From positions 63,285 through 127,284 of the forward strand of contig DLNM01000054.1 of assembly GCA_002479485.1 (NCBI GenBank): a stretch of DNA of 64,000 nucleotides. Direction: 5' to 3'. The position numbers were made by a program, and so were the translations under genes. Shown here in pieces: positions 34,326 to 42,625 of the stretch (positions are counted from its first letter, which is position 1; each line of letters opens with the position of its first letter). Origin of the DNA: Firmicutes bacterium UBA7510. GTDB lineage: Bacteria > Bacillota > Clostridia > Tissierellales > Sedimentibacteraceae. The notes beneath the pieces were generated by a model. That model had not been told where the DNA came from. It saw only the letters and a list, made by a program, of their open reading frames with translations, and ran no database searches.

Positions 34326-35582
34326 TTAATTAGGACAATACGTTATATTAGCACCTACACTCTGCAATTTTTCAACTATATCTGCATATCCTCTTTTTAT
34401 ATGATGTACTTCTGAAATTTCAGTCTCTCCGTCTGCTATTAAGCCAGCTAAAATTAAAGCAGCTCCGGCTCTTAAATCAGTGGCCTTAACTTTAGTACCA
34501 GTTAAGTTATTTAACCCATTTACAATAGCAGTGTTTCCTTCTATTTTAATATTGGCTCCCATTCTTAAAAGTTCATTAGCGTGCATAAATCTATTTTCAA
34601 AAATAGTTTCATTTATAACGCTTGTTCCATTAGCTAATGATAATAAAAGCATAAATTGCGCTTGCATATCAGTTGGAAAACCAGGATAAGGTAATGTCTT
34701 TATATCAGTAGACTTAATTATCCCATTTGAACGTACTATTACGCTGTCATCATCTTCAATAATTTCAGCACCAATTTCTCTTAGCTTAGATATAACCGGC
34801 TGAACATGAGCTGGAATGACATTATCTATATATAATTCACCACCTGTTATAACAGCTGCAACCATATATGTACCAGCTTCTATTCTATCTGGAATTATGG
34901 TATAGTCAGTACCATGTAATTCTTTAACACCAGTTATTATTATGTTTCTTGTACCAGCTCCTTCAATTTTACCACCCATACTATTGATAAAATTTGCTAA
35001 ATCTACTATTTCTGGTTCTTCAGCAGCATTTTCTATAATTGTTTGTCCTTTTGCTCTACAAGCTGCCATCATTATATTTTCAGTAGCTCCAACACTAGGA
35101 AAATCTAAATATACATGATTCCCTATTATACATTCTGATTCAGCTTGAATATATCCTTTATTTGAACTTATGTTTATATTCAGGTTTTTAAATCCTTTTA
35201 GGTGTAAATCTATAGGTCGTGTTCCAATAGCACATCCTCCAGGCATTGAAACTCTCGCTTTATTAATTCTTGACAATAGTGAGCCCATTACCAAAAAAGA
35301 TGCTCGCATTTTACTAATTAAATCATATGGTGCTTCGTAATTTGTTATATCATCAGCTTGAATTTCCAAAGAATTTTCATCAAGCATAGTAATTTTTGCA
35401 CCTAAGTTTGAAAGTAAATCACACATTACATTTACATCTTCGAGTTTTGGTATGTCATGTAATATGCACTTATCTTTTGTCAAAAGCGTAGCTGCTAATA
35501 TGGGCAATATTGAATTTTTTGATCCATTAACTTTAAGATGTCCATTTAAAGCACCGCTTTTTTTTACTAATATTGTTTCCAA
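34326..35582 (-). CDS. murA: UDP-N-acetylglucosamine 1-carboxyvinyltransferase
   Basis: 418 residues of the EPSP-synthase/MurA fold. NGSKNSILPILAATLLT at the N-terminus (substrate Lys-Asn), the active-site Cys in MPGGCAIGTRPIDLH (fosfomycin target), and the C-terminal DLRAGAALILAGL. It makes the first committed step of peptidoglycan synthesis. The start is TTG at 35582 (METILVKKSG), 4 nt from GGAGAG; the TTG four codons earlier overlaps that site. Single gene with its own terminator. Confidence 0.95.
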   Translation of the reverse strand: METILVKKSGALNGHLKVNGSKNSILPILAATLLTKDKCILHDIPKLEDVNVMCDLLSNLGAKITMLDENSLEIQADDITNYEAPYDLISKMRASFLVMGSLLSRINKARVSMPGGCAIGTRPIDLHLKGFKNLNINISSNKGYIQAESECIIGNHVYLDFPSVGATENIMMAACRAKGQTIIENAAEEPEIVDLANFINSMGGKIEGAGTRNIIITGVKELHGTDYTIIPDRIEAGTYMVAAVITGGELYIDNVIPAHVQPVISKLREIGAEIIEDDDSVIVRSNGIIKSTDIKTLPYPGFPTDMQAQFMLLLSLANGTSVINETIFENRFMHANELLRMGANIKIEGNTAIVNGLNNLTGTKVKATDLRAGAALILAGLIADGETEISEVHHIKRGYADIVEKLQSVGANITYCPN

Positions 35583-35594
35583 GGTTCTCTCCAA

Positions 35595-35908
35595 TCTATA
35601 TAAAAAAGTACATTTTCAAAATTAAAATTAAGCAGTTAATAGTCTATCATCTTTTATAATATATTACAATTAAATTTTTTTTAAAAAATTATACAAATCG
35701 GAAAGTAATTGGTAATAAAAGCCCGTTTGCAAAAGCCGTTAAATGCGAAACGAGAAAAACATAAAAAAGCTCGACTGAAAAAAATCCAGTCGAGCGCATA
35801 GCAATTTCACCACCAAAACAACAGCTTTTTATTGACTAGATAGGTAGAATTCAAAATATTTGCATTCAAATCATCACGTTTATCGCTTTGCAATTGGCAC
35901 TCTTGTTC
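35595..35908. other. Spacer between the CPBP gene and murA
   Basis: AT-rich half near murA (35600-35700), probably with the murA promoter on the minus strand, then from about 35715 a less AT-rich stretch matching the composition of the CPBP gene. Apart from the terminator at 35769-35795, nothing recognisable. Confidence 0.5.
35769..35795 (-). terminator. Terminator of the CPBP protease gene
   Basis: Perfect 9-bp GC-rich stem GCTCGACTG (35769-35777) / CAGTCGAGC (35787-35795) followed on the minus strand by TTTTTTAT. Confidence 0.85.
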
Positions 35909-36790
35909 CTATTCCTGCTTCGAAGTTTTTCCCCTTGAAAATCTAAATGTGTGTTTTGAGTGTGCTCCACTTTTCAAATAGATAAAAAGAACAACCAGGA
36001 ACGATACTGTTTGAGCAATTGAAATACGGATTACTTGCAATTCATCTATGCCAGAGACCGTTGTGATATGTAAAAGATTGATGACAGTGTTATTGAAAAA
36101 ATGATCAGCCATCGGCATCCAAAGTGAACCGCTAATTTTAGTCAGCAAACAAAATTTTGCTCCGGTTATTCCTGTTGTTAAAACAAGCATAAGTGCAGAC
36201 ATTACCGCTCCGGCTGTACTTATTTCTCCGTCTAGTAGACTGCGCACAGGAGCTGCGGTGTGCCAGATGCCAAAAAGCACGGAAGAAAAAATGACTGCTT
36301 TAATAAATGAATACCTTGTTTCCAAAAGCTTAATGAACAAGCCCCGAAAGATACCTTCTTCCATAACCACATTGATGATATTCCCAACCACACAAAAAAT
36401 GAAAAACAATAAACCTGTTTGTCTGCCTTGATTGCCATCAATCGCATATCTAGTCACATAGATTTGTAGTGAAGGACTGTTGCCTTTTGTTAATTGCAGA
36501 AAAAATTCAATTCCATAGGCAATCATAAATACAGTTGCCCCGAACAACAGTCCATAGAGTGCATTTTTTACTGCCAGTTTGCTGGCAAAACCTATTTCCG
36601 ACCACTTGAGTGAAAAATACCGTATTGCCAACATAAGCACGATGATACCTATCAGTTTATGTAGAAACGCCTCACCAAAGATACTTTGATCCGTACGGAT
36701 AACCATGTATTCAACTGCTCTGAACACAAAGCACACCAAATAAATAACTATAACGGATTTCAAATGATTGAAATGTCTATTTTCTTTCAT
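35909..36790 (-). CDS. CPBP-family intramembrane metalloprotease, probably horizontally acquired
   Basis: 293 residues with about eight membrane spans. The Abi/CPBP motifs are complete: EEGIFRGLF (EExxxR) and FGIWHT (FxxxH). Relatives are prenyl-protease-like (Rce1) and often linked to bacteriocin immunity or membrane protein processing. GGGAGATAAAAG precedes ATG. The gene uses many more G/C third bases (for example CTG, GCC, GGC runs) than all its neighbours. It is followed by a GC-rich terminator, and a piece of a MITE-like element lies about 100 bp upstream. These are signs of recent transfer as a single-gene cassette. Confidence 0.85.
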   Translation of the reverse strand: MKENRHFNHLKSVIVIYLVCFVFRAVEYMVIRTDQSIFGEAFLHKLIGIIVLMLAIRYFSLKWSEIGFASKLAVKNALYGLLFGATVFMIAYGIEFFLQLTKGNSPSLQIYVTRYAIDGNQGRQTGLLFFIFCVVGNIINVVMEEGIFRGLFIKLLETRYSFIKAVIFSSVLFGIWHTAAPVRSLLDGEISTAGAVMSALMLVLTTGITGAKFCLLTKISGSLWMPMADHFFNNTVINLLHITTVSGIDELQVIRISIAQTVSFLVVLFIYLKSGAHSKHTFRFSRGKTSKQE

Positions 36791-36892
36791 CTTTTATCTC
36801 CCATAACGTAAAATTTCTGTAGATTTGTTTTAATTCGCCTCATCTTCTTTTCGTTAAGCCAAGCAATCAGTAATAAGTGGCACGTTTGTCTT

Positions 36893-36942
36893 CTAAATTT
36901 ACAACCGACCTTAGTCGATTAGATAAATATTCTTATTTTTTA
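36893..36942. repeat. MITE-like element, solitary end (copy 4)
   Basis: Matches the right end of copy 1 (TACAACCGACCTTAGTCG, then AAATA.TTCTTATTT). No partner end is visible on the other side of the CPBP gene. It supplies the stop codon of the DUF4097 gene (AAA TAA GAATA). Confidence 0.65.
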
Positions 36943-37802
36943 TTAATATTTATTCCGCCACTTACTGTTTCTAATTCAAAATTAGCTTTTCCATTCTTAT
37001 GAATTGCTTCATTTTTTGTCATCTTCACTTCAAAATCACATTTAAACTTACCGCTTACTGAATCATACTCGGCAGTAAAACCTTCATTTTCAGGAATAAA
37101 TACATTTATTGAACCGCTAACTGTTTCAGCATTAATTTCTTTAGGGCAGTTTTCTAAATCCATTGTAATCTTTCCTGAAACACCTTCACAATCTACAAAA
37201 TCAATATGACCAGATATATTTACACTACCACTTACTGTGTCAATCTTTAATACTTCGCTTTTAACATTTTTTATATCCACACCACCAGAAACAACCTCTA
37301 TAAAAATATTCTGGGCTGTTAGATTTTCTATTTCAACTGGCGAAGACACGGTGTCTGCAACAAATTTATTAAGCTCATTTTTATAGGATACAGGAATCTT
37401 CACAACTAATGTTTTATTAAATGATTCAAATAATGAGAACGATATAAATTTTTTTGATTTTTTAAACTTAATTTTTAGATTTCCATCTTCCACTAAATAT
37501 CTCATTTTATTATCTTCGTCTAAACTTGATGACCCTTCTTCATAAAACTCAATATTGTCACCATCATATTCTATTACTTTTATTCTACCAGAAATCCAAC
37601 TTATATCTACATTTTTTATATCATTTACGTTTACTACACCATCAGCAACCAAATATTTACTGCTATCATCATAATTATATCCTGAAAAACCTATATTTAA
37701 ACCAAATAGTTCATCTCCATTAATTACATTTACTAAAATTGCTATTAAAAATATTACTACTACTGACCAAGTTATTATTCTGATAATTGCTGAAGTTTTC
37801 AT
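36933..37802 (-). CDS. DUF4097-family membrane-anchored beta protein
   Basis: 289 residues: one N-terminal membrane anchor (about residues 8-26) followed by repeated short beta-strands with the recurrent pattern VSG.. (SGGVDIKNV, SGSVNISG, SGKITMD, SGSINVFIP, SGGININ), typical of DUF4097 beta-solenoid domains. Overlaps the stop of the preceding gene by one base. In Bacillota this family travels with DUF1700 and PadR genes as an envelope-stress-type module of unknown mechanism. The stop codon lies within a MITE-like end, so the last residues may not be original. Confidence 0.82.
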   Translation of the reverse strand: MKTSAIIRIITWSVVVIFLIAILVNVINGDELFGLNIGFSGYNYDDSSKYLVADGVVNVNDIKNVDISWISGRIKVIEYDGDNIEFYEEGSSSLDEDNKMRYLVEDGNLKIKFKKSKKFISFSLFESFNKTLVVKIPVSYKNELNKFVADTVSSPVEIENLTAQNIFIEVVSGGVDIKNVKSEVLKIDTVSGSVNISGHIDFVDCEGVSGKITMDLENCPKEINAETVSGSINVFIPENEGFTAEYDSVSGKFKCDFEVKMTKNEAIHKNGKANFELETVSGGININKK

Positions 37803-38455
37803 TAGTGTCTATCCCCCCTTAAATCTAATATAGCCTTTGCAATAGAAGTGATAGCAGTAGCAATTAAAAATATTACCCATGTTATATGCCAAGCCCCAGT
37901 TAAGAAACTAACAATAATATATACAACTGTTGCTATTGACCAAATTGCCGAAGATATTGCATTTAACTCTCTATTTCCCCTATTTTCTTTCCACTCTTTA
38001 AATTCTTCTACTATAGTATCATCTATTTTCACATATTTAGTTTTAGTCATATTATTATATATAAGTAGCGCTGTTGCTATAGCAATAATTAGAAACATAA
38101 GTATTGGGCCTAAATTTTCACCGAATATAATAGGTGGAATAACTGATATTATATACATTGCTACTGATATAGATACTACTAAAGCTGAGCGTTGCTTACT
38201 TTTCTCTATTTCCTCTTGTGATGGATTTATCCTTTCACTAGAACTATTTTTTAAGCTTTCAATAAGTTCTCCGACTTCACCAACACTTGCTACTGCAATA
38301 TTATATGCTGCTTCCTCTGTTTTTCCTTCTGACAACAAGTCATTATATTTATCAGTAATATTTTGTAATATTTCCTCTTTTAGCTCTACAGTTTTTTTAG
38401 TTTGCGGTGCTTCTTCAAATAAAATATCAATATATCTTCGAAGTCTATCATTCAT
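37802..38455 (-). CDS. DUF1700 / permease-prefix-domain membrane protein
   Basis: 217 residues. Residues 1-70 form the helical prefix domain (MNDRLRRYIDILFEEAPQ..., ALY-type repeats GKTEEAAYNIAVASVG). Four hydrophobic segments follow in two pairs (about 95-135 and 165-205). It overlaps the PadR gene by 8 bp and the DUF4097 gene by 1 bp, giving a three-gene operon. The prefix domain probably interacts with the partner proteins or the regulator; this is inference. Confidence 0.8.
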   Translation of the reverse strand: MNDRLRRYIDILFEEAPQTKKTVELKEEILQNITDKYNDLLSEGKTEEAAYNIAVASVGEVGELIESLKNSSSERINPSQEEIEKSKQRSALVVSISVAMYIISVIPPIIFGENLGPILMFLIIAIATALLIYNNMTKTKYVKIDDTIVEEFKEWKENRGNRELNAISSAIWSIATVVYIIVSFLTGAWHITWVIFLIATAITSIAKAILDLRGDRH

Positions 38456-38792
38456 TTTTTATACTCTCCTCACTTACTAATTTATCAATAATTTTTTTGG
38501 CTATTTCCCATTCTTCTTTTAACTTTTCATAAGTTTTTTTACCAGTACTAGTTATTGAATAATATCTACGTCTCGCCCCAGTATTTTCGTCTCCCCAATA
38601 TGACAATATACAGCCGTTCTCTTCAAGTCTCCTAAAAGCAGTGTATAGAGTCGCTTCTTTTAATTCATATTGATTATCTGTTTTTTGTTGTATTGCTTTA
38701 TTTATCTCGTATCCATAGCTATCTCCTTTTTGAAGATGTGCAAGAATAATAGTATCAGTATGGCCACGAATTAAGTCAGAAGCAATTGACAT
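38448..38792 (-). CDS. PadR-family transcriptional regulator
   Basis: 114 residues. Winged-helix PadR domain: LIRGHTDTIILAHLQKGDSYGYEI, then ELKEATLYTAFRRLEENG with the recognition helix, and the GARRRYYSIT wing (quoted in parts), ending with a dimerisation helix. The start at 38792 has GAGGTGATGGAA spacing; GTG and ATG codons just upstream overlap the site. First gene of the operon with DUF1700 and DUF4097 genes, so autoregulation is likely. Confidence 0.9.
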   Translation of the reverse strand: MSIASDLIRGHTDTIILAHLQKGDSYGYEINKAIQQKTDNQYELKEATLYTAFRRLEENGCILSYWGDENTGARRRYYSITSTGKKTYEKLKEEWEIAKKIIDKLVSEESIKNE

Positions 38793-38882
38793 TTCCATCA
38801 CCTCTTATAAAAATATATAATTTTAAATTATATATACATTATATTCAACAATACCTCATCTGTCAAGGTATATAAATAAAAA

Positions 38883-38914
38883 AAGCATACATTTATTTTT
38901 ATAAATGTATGCTT
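38883..38914 (-). terminator. Terminator upstream of the PadR operon
   Basis: Perfect 14-bp stem AAGCATACATTTAT (38883-38896) / ATAAATGTATGCTT (38901-38914), loop TTTT/AAAA, with a seven-T run on the minus strand. It ends transcription from the lipid-kinase side. Confidence 0.85.
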
Positions 38915-39252
38915 CAAATTTCATATTATATCATAGTCTCAGTAAGCTGAGCCATTTTAAATATGCTATGCATATTTTATCAAAAAAGGAAAAGCAATTT
39001 TCTTTAGGATTAGATAGTTATTCTAACCTTTATTGTAGCTACAAATTATTAAAAAAATGTAAGTCTTTTTATAGTTTAATTTTTTTAATAATTCAGCTTC
39101 ACTACAATTGTGGATGTTACCATCCACATCGCTGATTTAAAGACAAAAGTTTATAAAGGGGGACGTTATATAAAAGTTTGTGCGCTTTTCCTTTCTCTTG
39201 ATGCTATTATTTACATTATTTTAAATAATATACATAAAAAACAAAAATTAAT
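38915..39252. other. Gene-free spacer below the lipid-kinase gene
   Basis: No supportable gene. It contains a GTGGATGTTACCATCCAC hairpin (about 39110-39127) and a CTCAG/CTGAG hairpin (38938-38951) followed on the minus strand by ACTATG, the same junction seen in other intergenic palindromes. Short plus-strand frames here lack ribosome binding sites. Confidence 0.45.
38938..38951 (-). repeat. Intergenic hairpin (CTCAG stem, GAGACTATG junction)
   Basis: CTCAG (38938-38942) / CTGAG (38947-38951), 4-nt loop. On the minus strand it reads GCTCAGCTTACTGAGACTATG, sharing GAGACTATG with the hairpins at 11688-11702 and 13404-13425. Confidence 0.5.
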
Positions 39253-40146
39253 TTATGGAACTAATATTTTTAATGCTTTGTTCTCTGAGGAAATTTTTAT
39301 AGGCATATTTCCACCAAGTTCACCATCAACATCCACTACTAATTTTTTGTCTAACGAATCTATTACAATATTATTTGCTTGAAAGTATTTAACTTTTGGG
39401 TGTTTTACATGCTGTCCATTAAATACTCCGGTAAATATTTGCATTAAATCTGTATAAGATGCTTTTTCAAAAATTACAACATCAAGCAATCCATCATCAA
39501 ATTTAGCATTTGGAGATAAACATTTAAATCCACCCGCACCAGGCGTATTGTTAATTAAAAACAAATGTGTATCTAGTTCGTATACATTGTCATCAATGGT
39601 AAATTTTATTTCATATGTCTTAACTAATTGCTCTGGAATTTCTAAAAATGCATGAAAATAATAAGCATATCTACCAAACAACGTCTTTTCGTCTATTGAG
39701 ACTGTATGAGGTATATTGGTAAATATTCCACCACTAACAACATTAATAAAATAATCATTGTTAATCTTTCCAACATCAACTTCCTTAAATTTTAAGTTAT
39801 TAAACATCCTTGAAAATTTCTCAGCTGTTTTAGGTATATGTAGTTGTTCAGCAAAATCATTGATTGTACCTGCAGGTAAAATGGCAAGATTTGTTTTATT
39901 TTTACTTTTCATTATTCCATTAACTATTTCATGCACTGTACCATCACCACCACAGGAGACAATCATGTCATAACCTTCATCACATGCTTCTGTAGCTTTA
40001 TTCATAGCATCATTTTTACCCTTTGTAGCATAAAAAGTAAACTCAACGTCATTTTTATCCATTACTAATCTTGACATTTGGAATGCTCTACTGGCTGCCT
40101 CTTCTTTACCTGATGATGGATTATATATAACTTTGTATCTTTTCAT
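39253..40146 (-). CDS. Diacylglycerol/lipid kinase (YegS/DagK family)
   Basis: 297 residues of the DAGK catalytic family. YKVIYNPSSGKEEAA at the N-terminus, the nucleotide-binding VSCGGDGTVHEIVNGI, AILPAGTINDFAEQL and later NNTPGAGGF and DDGLLDVVIF. It phosphorylates diacylglycerol or a related lipid at the inner membrane, returning it to phospholipid synthesis. The ATG at 40146 follows AAGGATGG with 7-nt spacing. Monocistronic by position. Confidence 0.9.
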   Translation of the reverse strand: MKRYKVIYNPSSGKEEAASRAFQMSRLVMDKNDVEFTFYATKGKNDAMNKATEACDEGYDMIVSCGGDGTVHEIVNGIMKSKNKTNLAILPAGTINDFAEQLHIPKTAEKFSRMFNNLKFKEVDVGKINNDYFINVVSGGIFTNIPHTVSIDEKTLFGRYAYYFHAFLEIPEQLVKTYEIKFTIDDNVYELDTHLFLINNTPGAGGFKCLSPNAKFDDGLLDVVIFEKASYTDLMQIFTGVFNGQHVKHPKVKYFQANNIVIDSLDKKLVVDVDGELGGNMPIKISSENKALKILVP

Positions 40147-40278
40147 AAACAAACCATCCTTAAATTTACTATTTCTTTCAACATTATAGTATATTATCCT
40201 TTACGACAAATAATTATACTACAATTTCAAAGTTAAAGCTATTAAAATTTATATATAGGATTTTGTTTTATATTATAA

Positions 40279-40303
40279 AACAGAACGTTATTCCCGTTCT
40301 GTT
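40279..40303 (-). terminator. Hairpin terminator of the EAL-HDOD gene
   Basis: Perfect 9-bp stem AACAGAACG (40279-40287) / CGTTCTGTT (40295-40303), followed on the minus strand by TTATAATATAAAAC. The T-run is interrupted. Confidence 0.6.
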
Positions 40304-40332
40304 TATATAATAAATTATATCCTTTTTAAAAA

Positions 40333-41583
40333 TTAATTATTAGCTTCAGCTTCTATTTCTTCGCTTGTTCTTGTTAAATCATTCCATATTAAATTTACAT
40401 ACTCAACACATTCAAAATATTTTTGAGTTATAATGTTCATTGGTATGTCTAATTGTTCAGCATATGTCTTCATGTTTTTCCAATCTGCCTTTTCATATGC
40501 TAAAATCAATTTGTACAATATACCACATCTTCCTTCTTGTTTAATTAACGCAAACTTAATCTCATCAGAAACAGATATTTCTGACAATGCTTCTTCTAAG
40601 GAAACCTCCATAAGTATTCCTAATGTAGAAAACATACCTATTAAATATGCTTCTGATTTTGATATGTTCATATTGCTTGCATATTGAAGTAGTTCCGCAC
40701 AGAAATTTGCTCTTAGGAAAGACATCCTTATTATTTCAGTTGGCATACTGCCATCATCTTGCTTGAAGCTCAATAAATAAATCCACTGTTTTAGTTGTCC
40801 TAAACCCAATATAACTAAAGCTTGTTTTACAGATTTAGCTTGATGTCTTAGTGCAAAATATGCTGAGTTTACTAATTTCAATAAAGAAAATGTAAGCGCA
40901 ACATCTCTGGAAATTATTTCCTCTATCTCGTCAACATTTGGCTCTTCTTTTGTAACAGCAACCATCAATCTAAAAAAGTTGCTTTGCATATGATTCATTT
41001 TATGTATTGTAGTAGGCAGTTTTTCTGCTACATATGTGCCTTGCATAAATGAACATTTTAACTTAAGTGCAAGCTTATAAGCTTCTTCATCATTTACATT
41101 ATATGCAATAATATCTTTATTAAAGCTTTTACCAATATTCACTATATTGGATAAAGAATCATTAAGTTCTGAAAAATTTACTTTTATAATATCAACTACA
41201 TCTAATATTGAAAAATATCTTAATGCAAATTCGAACCCATTAACTGCAATGCTATAACCTTTTTTCTTATACTCATAAACTAGATTTTGTGCCGCTGGGT
41301 TGATAATTGTATCATCATCTATTTGAATAACAAGCTTATGTGGTGAAAATATTTTAGGTATGTTCTTTAACAATAAATTTGGTGTAAAAGTTATAAAAGC
41401 CATTTTGCCATCTAAAAATCTATCACTATCAAATTGAACTAAAAAATTTTCAATTGCAGATGCTGCAACAACATCTGATTTTTTATCTTCAGAATCATCA
41501 ATTTTTTCTTGGTATAAAATTTCATAACCTAACACATCTTGATTTTCATCTAAAATAGGTTGTCGCACAATATATGCTCGCAT
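40333..41583 (-). CDS. EAL-HDOD signalling protein (YuxH-like)
   Basis: 416 residues. The N-terminal half is a degenerate EAL domain: it keeps RQPILDENQDVLGYEILYQ (quoted in part) but lacks the full metal and substrate residues of an active c-di-GMP phosphodiesterase. From about residue 205 an HDOD domain follows (SRDVALTFSLLKLVNSAYFALRHQ, ILGLGQLKQWIYLL). Such proteins are usually non-catalytic c-di-GMP or regulatory adaptors. GAGGTTTAGTA precedes ATG. With the GGDEF protein at 53.6 kb this suggests c-di-GMP signalling in this organism. Confidence 0.88.
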   Translation of the reverse strand: MRAYIVRQPILDENQDVLGYEILYQEKIDDSEDKKSDVVAASAIENFLVQFDSDRFLDGKMAFITFTPNLLLKNIPKIFSPHKLVIQIDDDTIINPAAQNLVYEYKKKGYSIAVNGFEFALRYFSILDVVDIIKVNFSELNDSLSNIVNIGKSFNKDIIAYNVNDEEAYKLALKLKCSFMQGTYVAEKLPTTIHKMNHMQSNFFRLMVAVTKEEPNVDEIEEIISRDVALTFSLLKLVNSAYFALRHQAKSVKQALVILGLGQLKQWIYLLSFKQDDGSMPTEIIRMSFLRANFCAELLQYASNMNISKSEAYLIGMFSTLGILMEVSLEEALSEISVSDEIKFALIKQEGRCGILYKLILAYEKADWKNMKTYAEQLDIPMNIITQKYFECVEYVNLIWNDLTRTSEEIEAEANN

Positions 41584-41761
41584 TACTAAACCTCACTTTA
41601 TCTATAATATATTTTAATATAACACGCTCTTTTTACTTAATTATATATCATTTTGATATCTTCTACAACTACAAACTCCTTTCTAAGTATTAGTCACTTC
41701 ACGGTTTAATTAATATATCGACAATTTCACATAATATTTTAGTCTAATAACAATAATTATA

Positions 41762-41790
41762 TTGACAAAATAATTAATTATGTGTTATTG
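41762..41790 (+). promoter_or_regulatory. Promoter of bioY
   Basis: TTGACA (41762-41767) with a weaker -10, TTATTG or TATTGT, at 17-18 bp. The -10 region overlaps the candidate BirA operator, as expected for repression. Confidence 0.55.
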
Positions 41791-41819
41791 TAAACCTAAT
41801 TATAGTATTCAGTTTACAT
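41788..41819 (+). promoter_or_regulatory. Candidate BirA operator
   Basis: Perfect inverted arms TGTAAAC (41789-41795) and GTTTACA (41812-41818) with a 16-bp spacer, sitting between the -35 and the bioY ribosome binding site. The form matches known BirA (biotin repressor) boxes of Bacillota, TTGTAAACY-N14-16-RGTTTACAA. Confidence 0.75.
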
Positions 41820-41829
41820 AGGAGACAAT

Positions 41830-42357
41830 ATGAAAAGCAGAACGAAACAATTAACACTTTATTCACTATTTGCTGCACTTACAGCAATTTTATCGCAAAT
41901 TTCAATACCATTACCATTTACACCTGTGCCAATTAATCTAGCAACACTATCTGTACTATTGTCAGGCGCAATTCTTGGTAAAAAAGGTGGAGCAATCAGT
42001 CAAATTGTATATGCTATTTTAGGAGCAGTAGGTTTACCAGTATACGCAAATTTTTTATCAGGTATAGGTATTTTAATTGGTCCAACAGGTGGTTATATTA
42101 TCGGATATATAATTGCAGCATTTGTGGTTGGAATAATAGTAGAAAAATCAGAAAAAAACTTGGGAACTTATTTGTTATCAATGTGTTTAGGAATAATCGC
42201 ATGCTATATATTAGGAACTGCTTGGTTTATGTACATAACAAACAATAACTTAATATCAGCACTAACTTTGTGTGTATTACCTTTCATTCCAGGAGATATA
42301 ATAAAAATAATCTTTGGAGCTTGTATAGCAAATAGATTAAAAAAAATAAGAATTTAA
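41830..42357 (+). CDS. bioY: Biotin transporter substrate-binding subunit BioY
   Basis: 175 residues with six membrane spans; ECF-transporter S component. Family motifs: TAILSQISIPLPFTPVPINLATL near the N-terminus, GAILGKKGGAISQIVYAILGAVGLPVY, and GPTGGYIIGYIIAAF (quoted in parts). AGGAGACAAT precedes ATG. It takes up biotin with the shared ECF energising module, not present in this window. No biotin synthesis genes adjoin; an isolated bioY under BirA control suggests scavenging. Confidence 0.93.
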   Translation: MKSRTKQLTLYSLFAALTAILSQISIPLPFTPVPINLATLSVLLSGAILGKKGGAISQIVYAILGAVGLPVYANFLSGIGILIGPTGGYIIGYIIAAFVVGIIVEKSEKNLGTYLLSMCLGIIACYILGTAWFMYITNNNLISALTLCVLPFIPGDIIKIIFGACIANRLKKIRI

Positions 42358-42359
42358 CT

Positions 42360-42609
42360 GAATAAGCGCATTAACATATATTAGTGTAGCATAGGTAGGG
42401 CATAAACTACTTCTTCGTTCGAATGTGTTAGTGCACTTTCACGACCCACAGCCGACTAACAAGCTTAGTAGACAAACCTGCCAAAAACGCAGATACCCAA
42501 AGAAAAATCCTTTTATTTTTCTTTGGGTATCTGTTGCTATGAATAGCTATTCTTTGCTTCCCTTAGATTCGTAGTAGAAGTAAGTCGAAGTAATTACTTA
42601 TATACTAAG
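42360..42609. repeat. MITE-like element, copy 3
   Basis: Right part identical to copy 1 over 39 bases (42552-42590 = 4700-4738). Inside is a perfect 19-bp hairpin, CAGATACCCAAAGAAAAAT (42490-42508) / its complement (42515-42533), whose core GAAAAATCC.TTTATTTTTC is also in copy 2. The element fills the gap between convergent bioY and GH18 genes and may act as a bidirectional terminator. Confidence 0.75.
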
Positions 42610-42625
42610 TTATTAAACTAAACTA

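Noticed and set aside
35909..36790. CPBP gene as part of a bacteriocin cluster
   Set aside because: No precursor peptide, modification or export genes adjoin it.
37848..38480. Plus-strand open frame of 210 codons opposite the DUF1700 gene
   Set aside because: The minus-strand gene has family motifs, ribosome site and operon overlap; the opposite frame has none.
38905..39382. Two plus-strand frames (76 and 90 codons) near the PadR terminator
   Set aside because: They run through terminator and hairpin sequence or into the lipid-kinase gene, with no ribosome sites.
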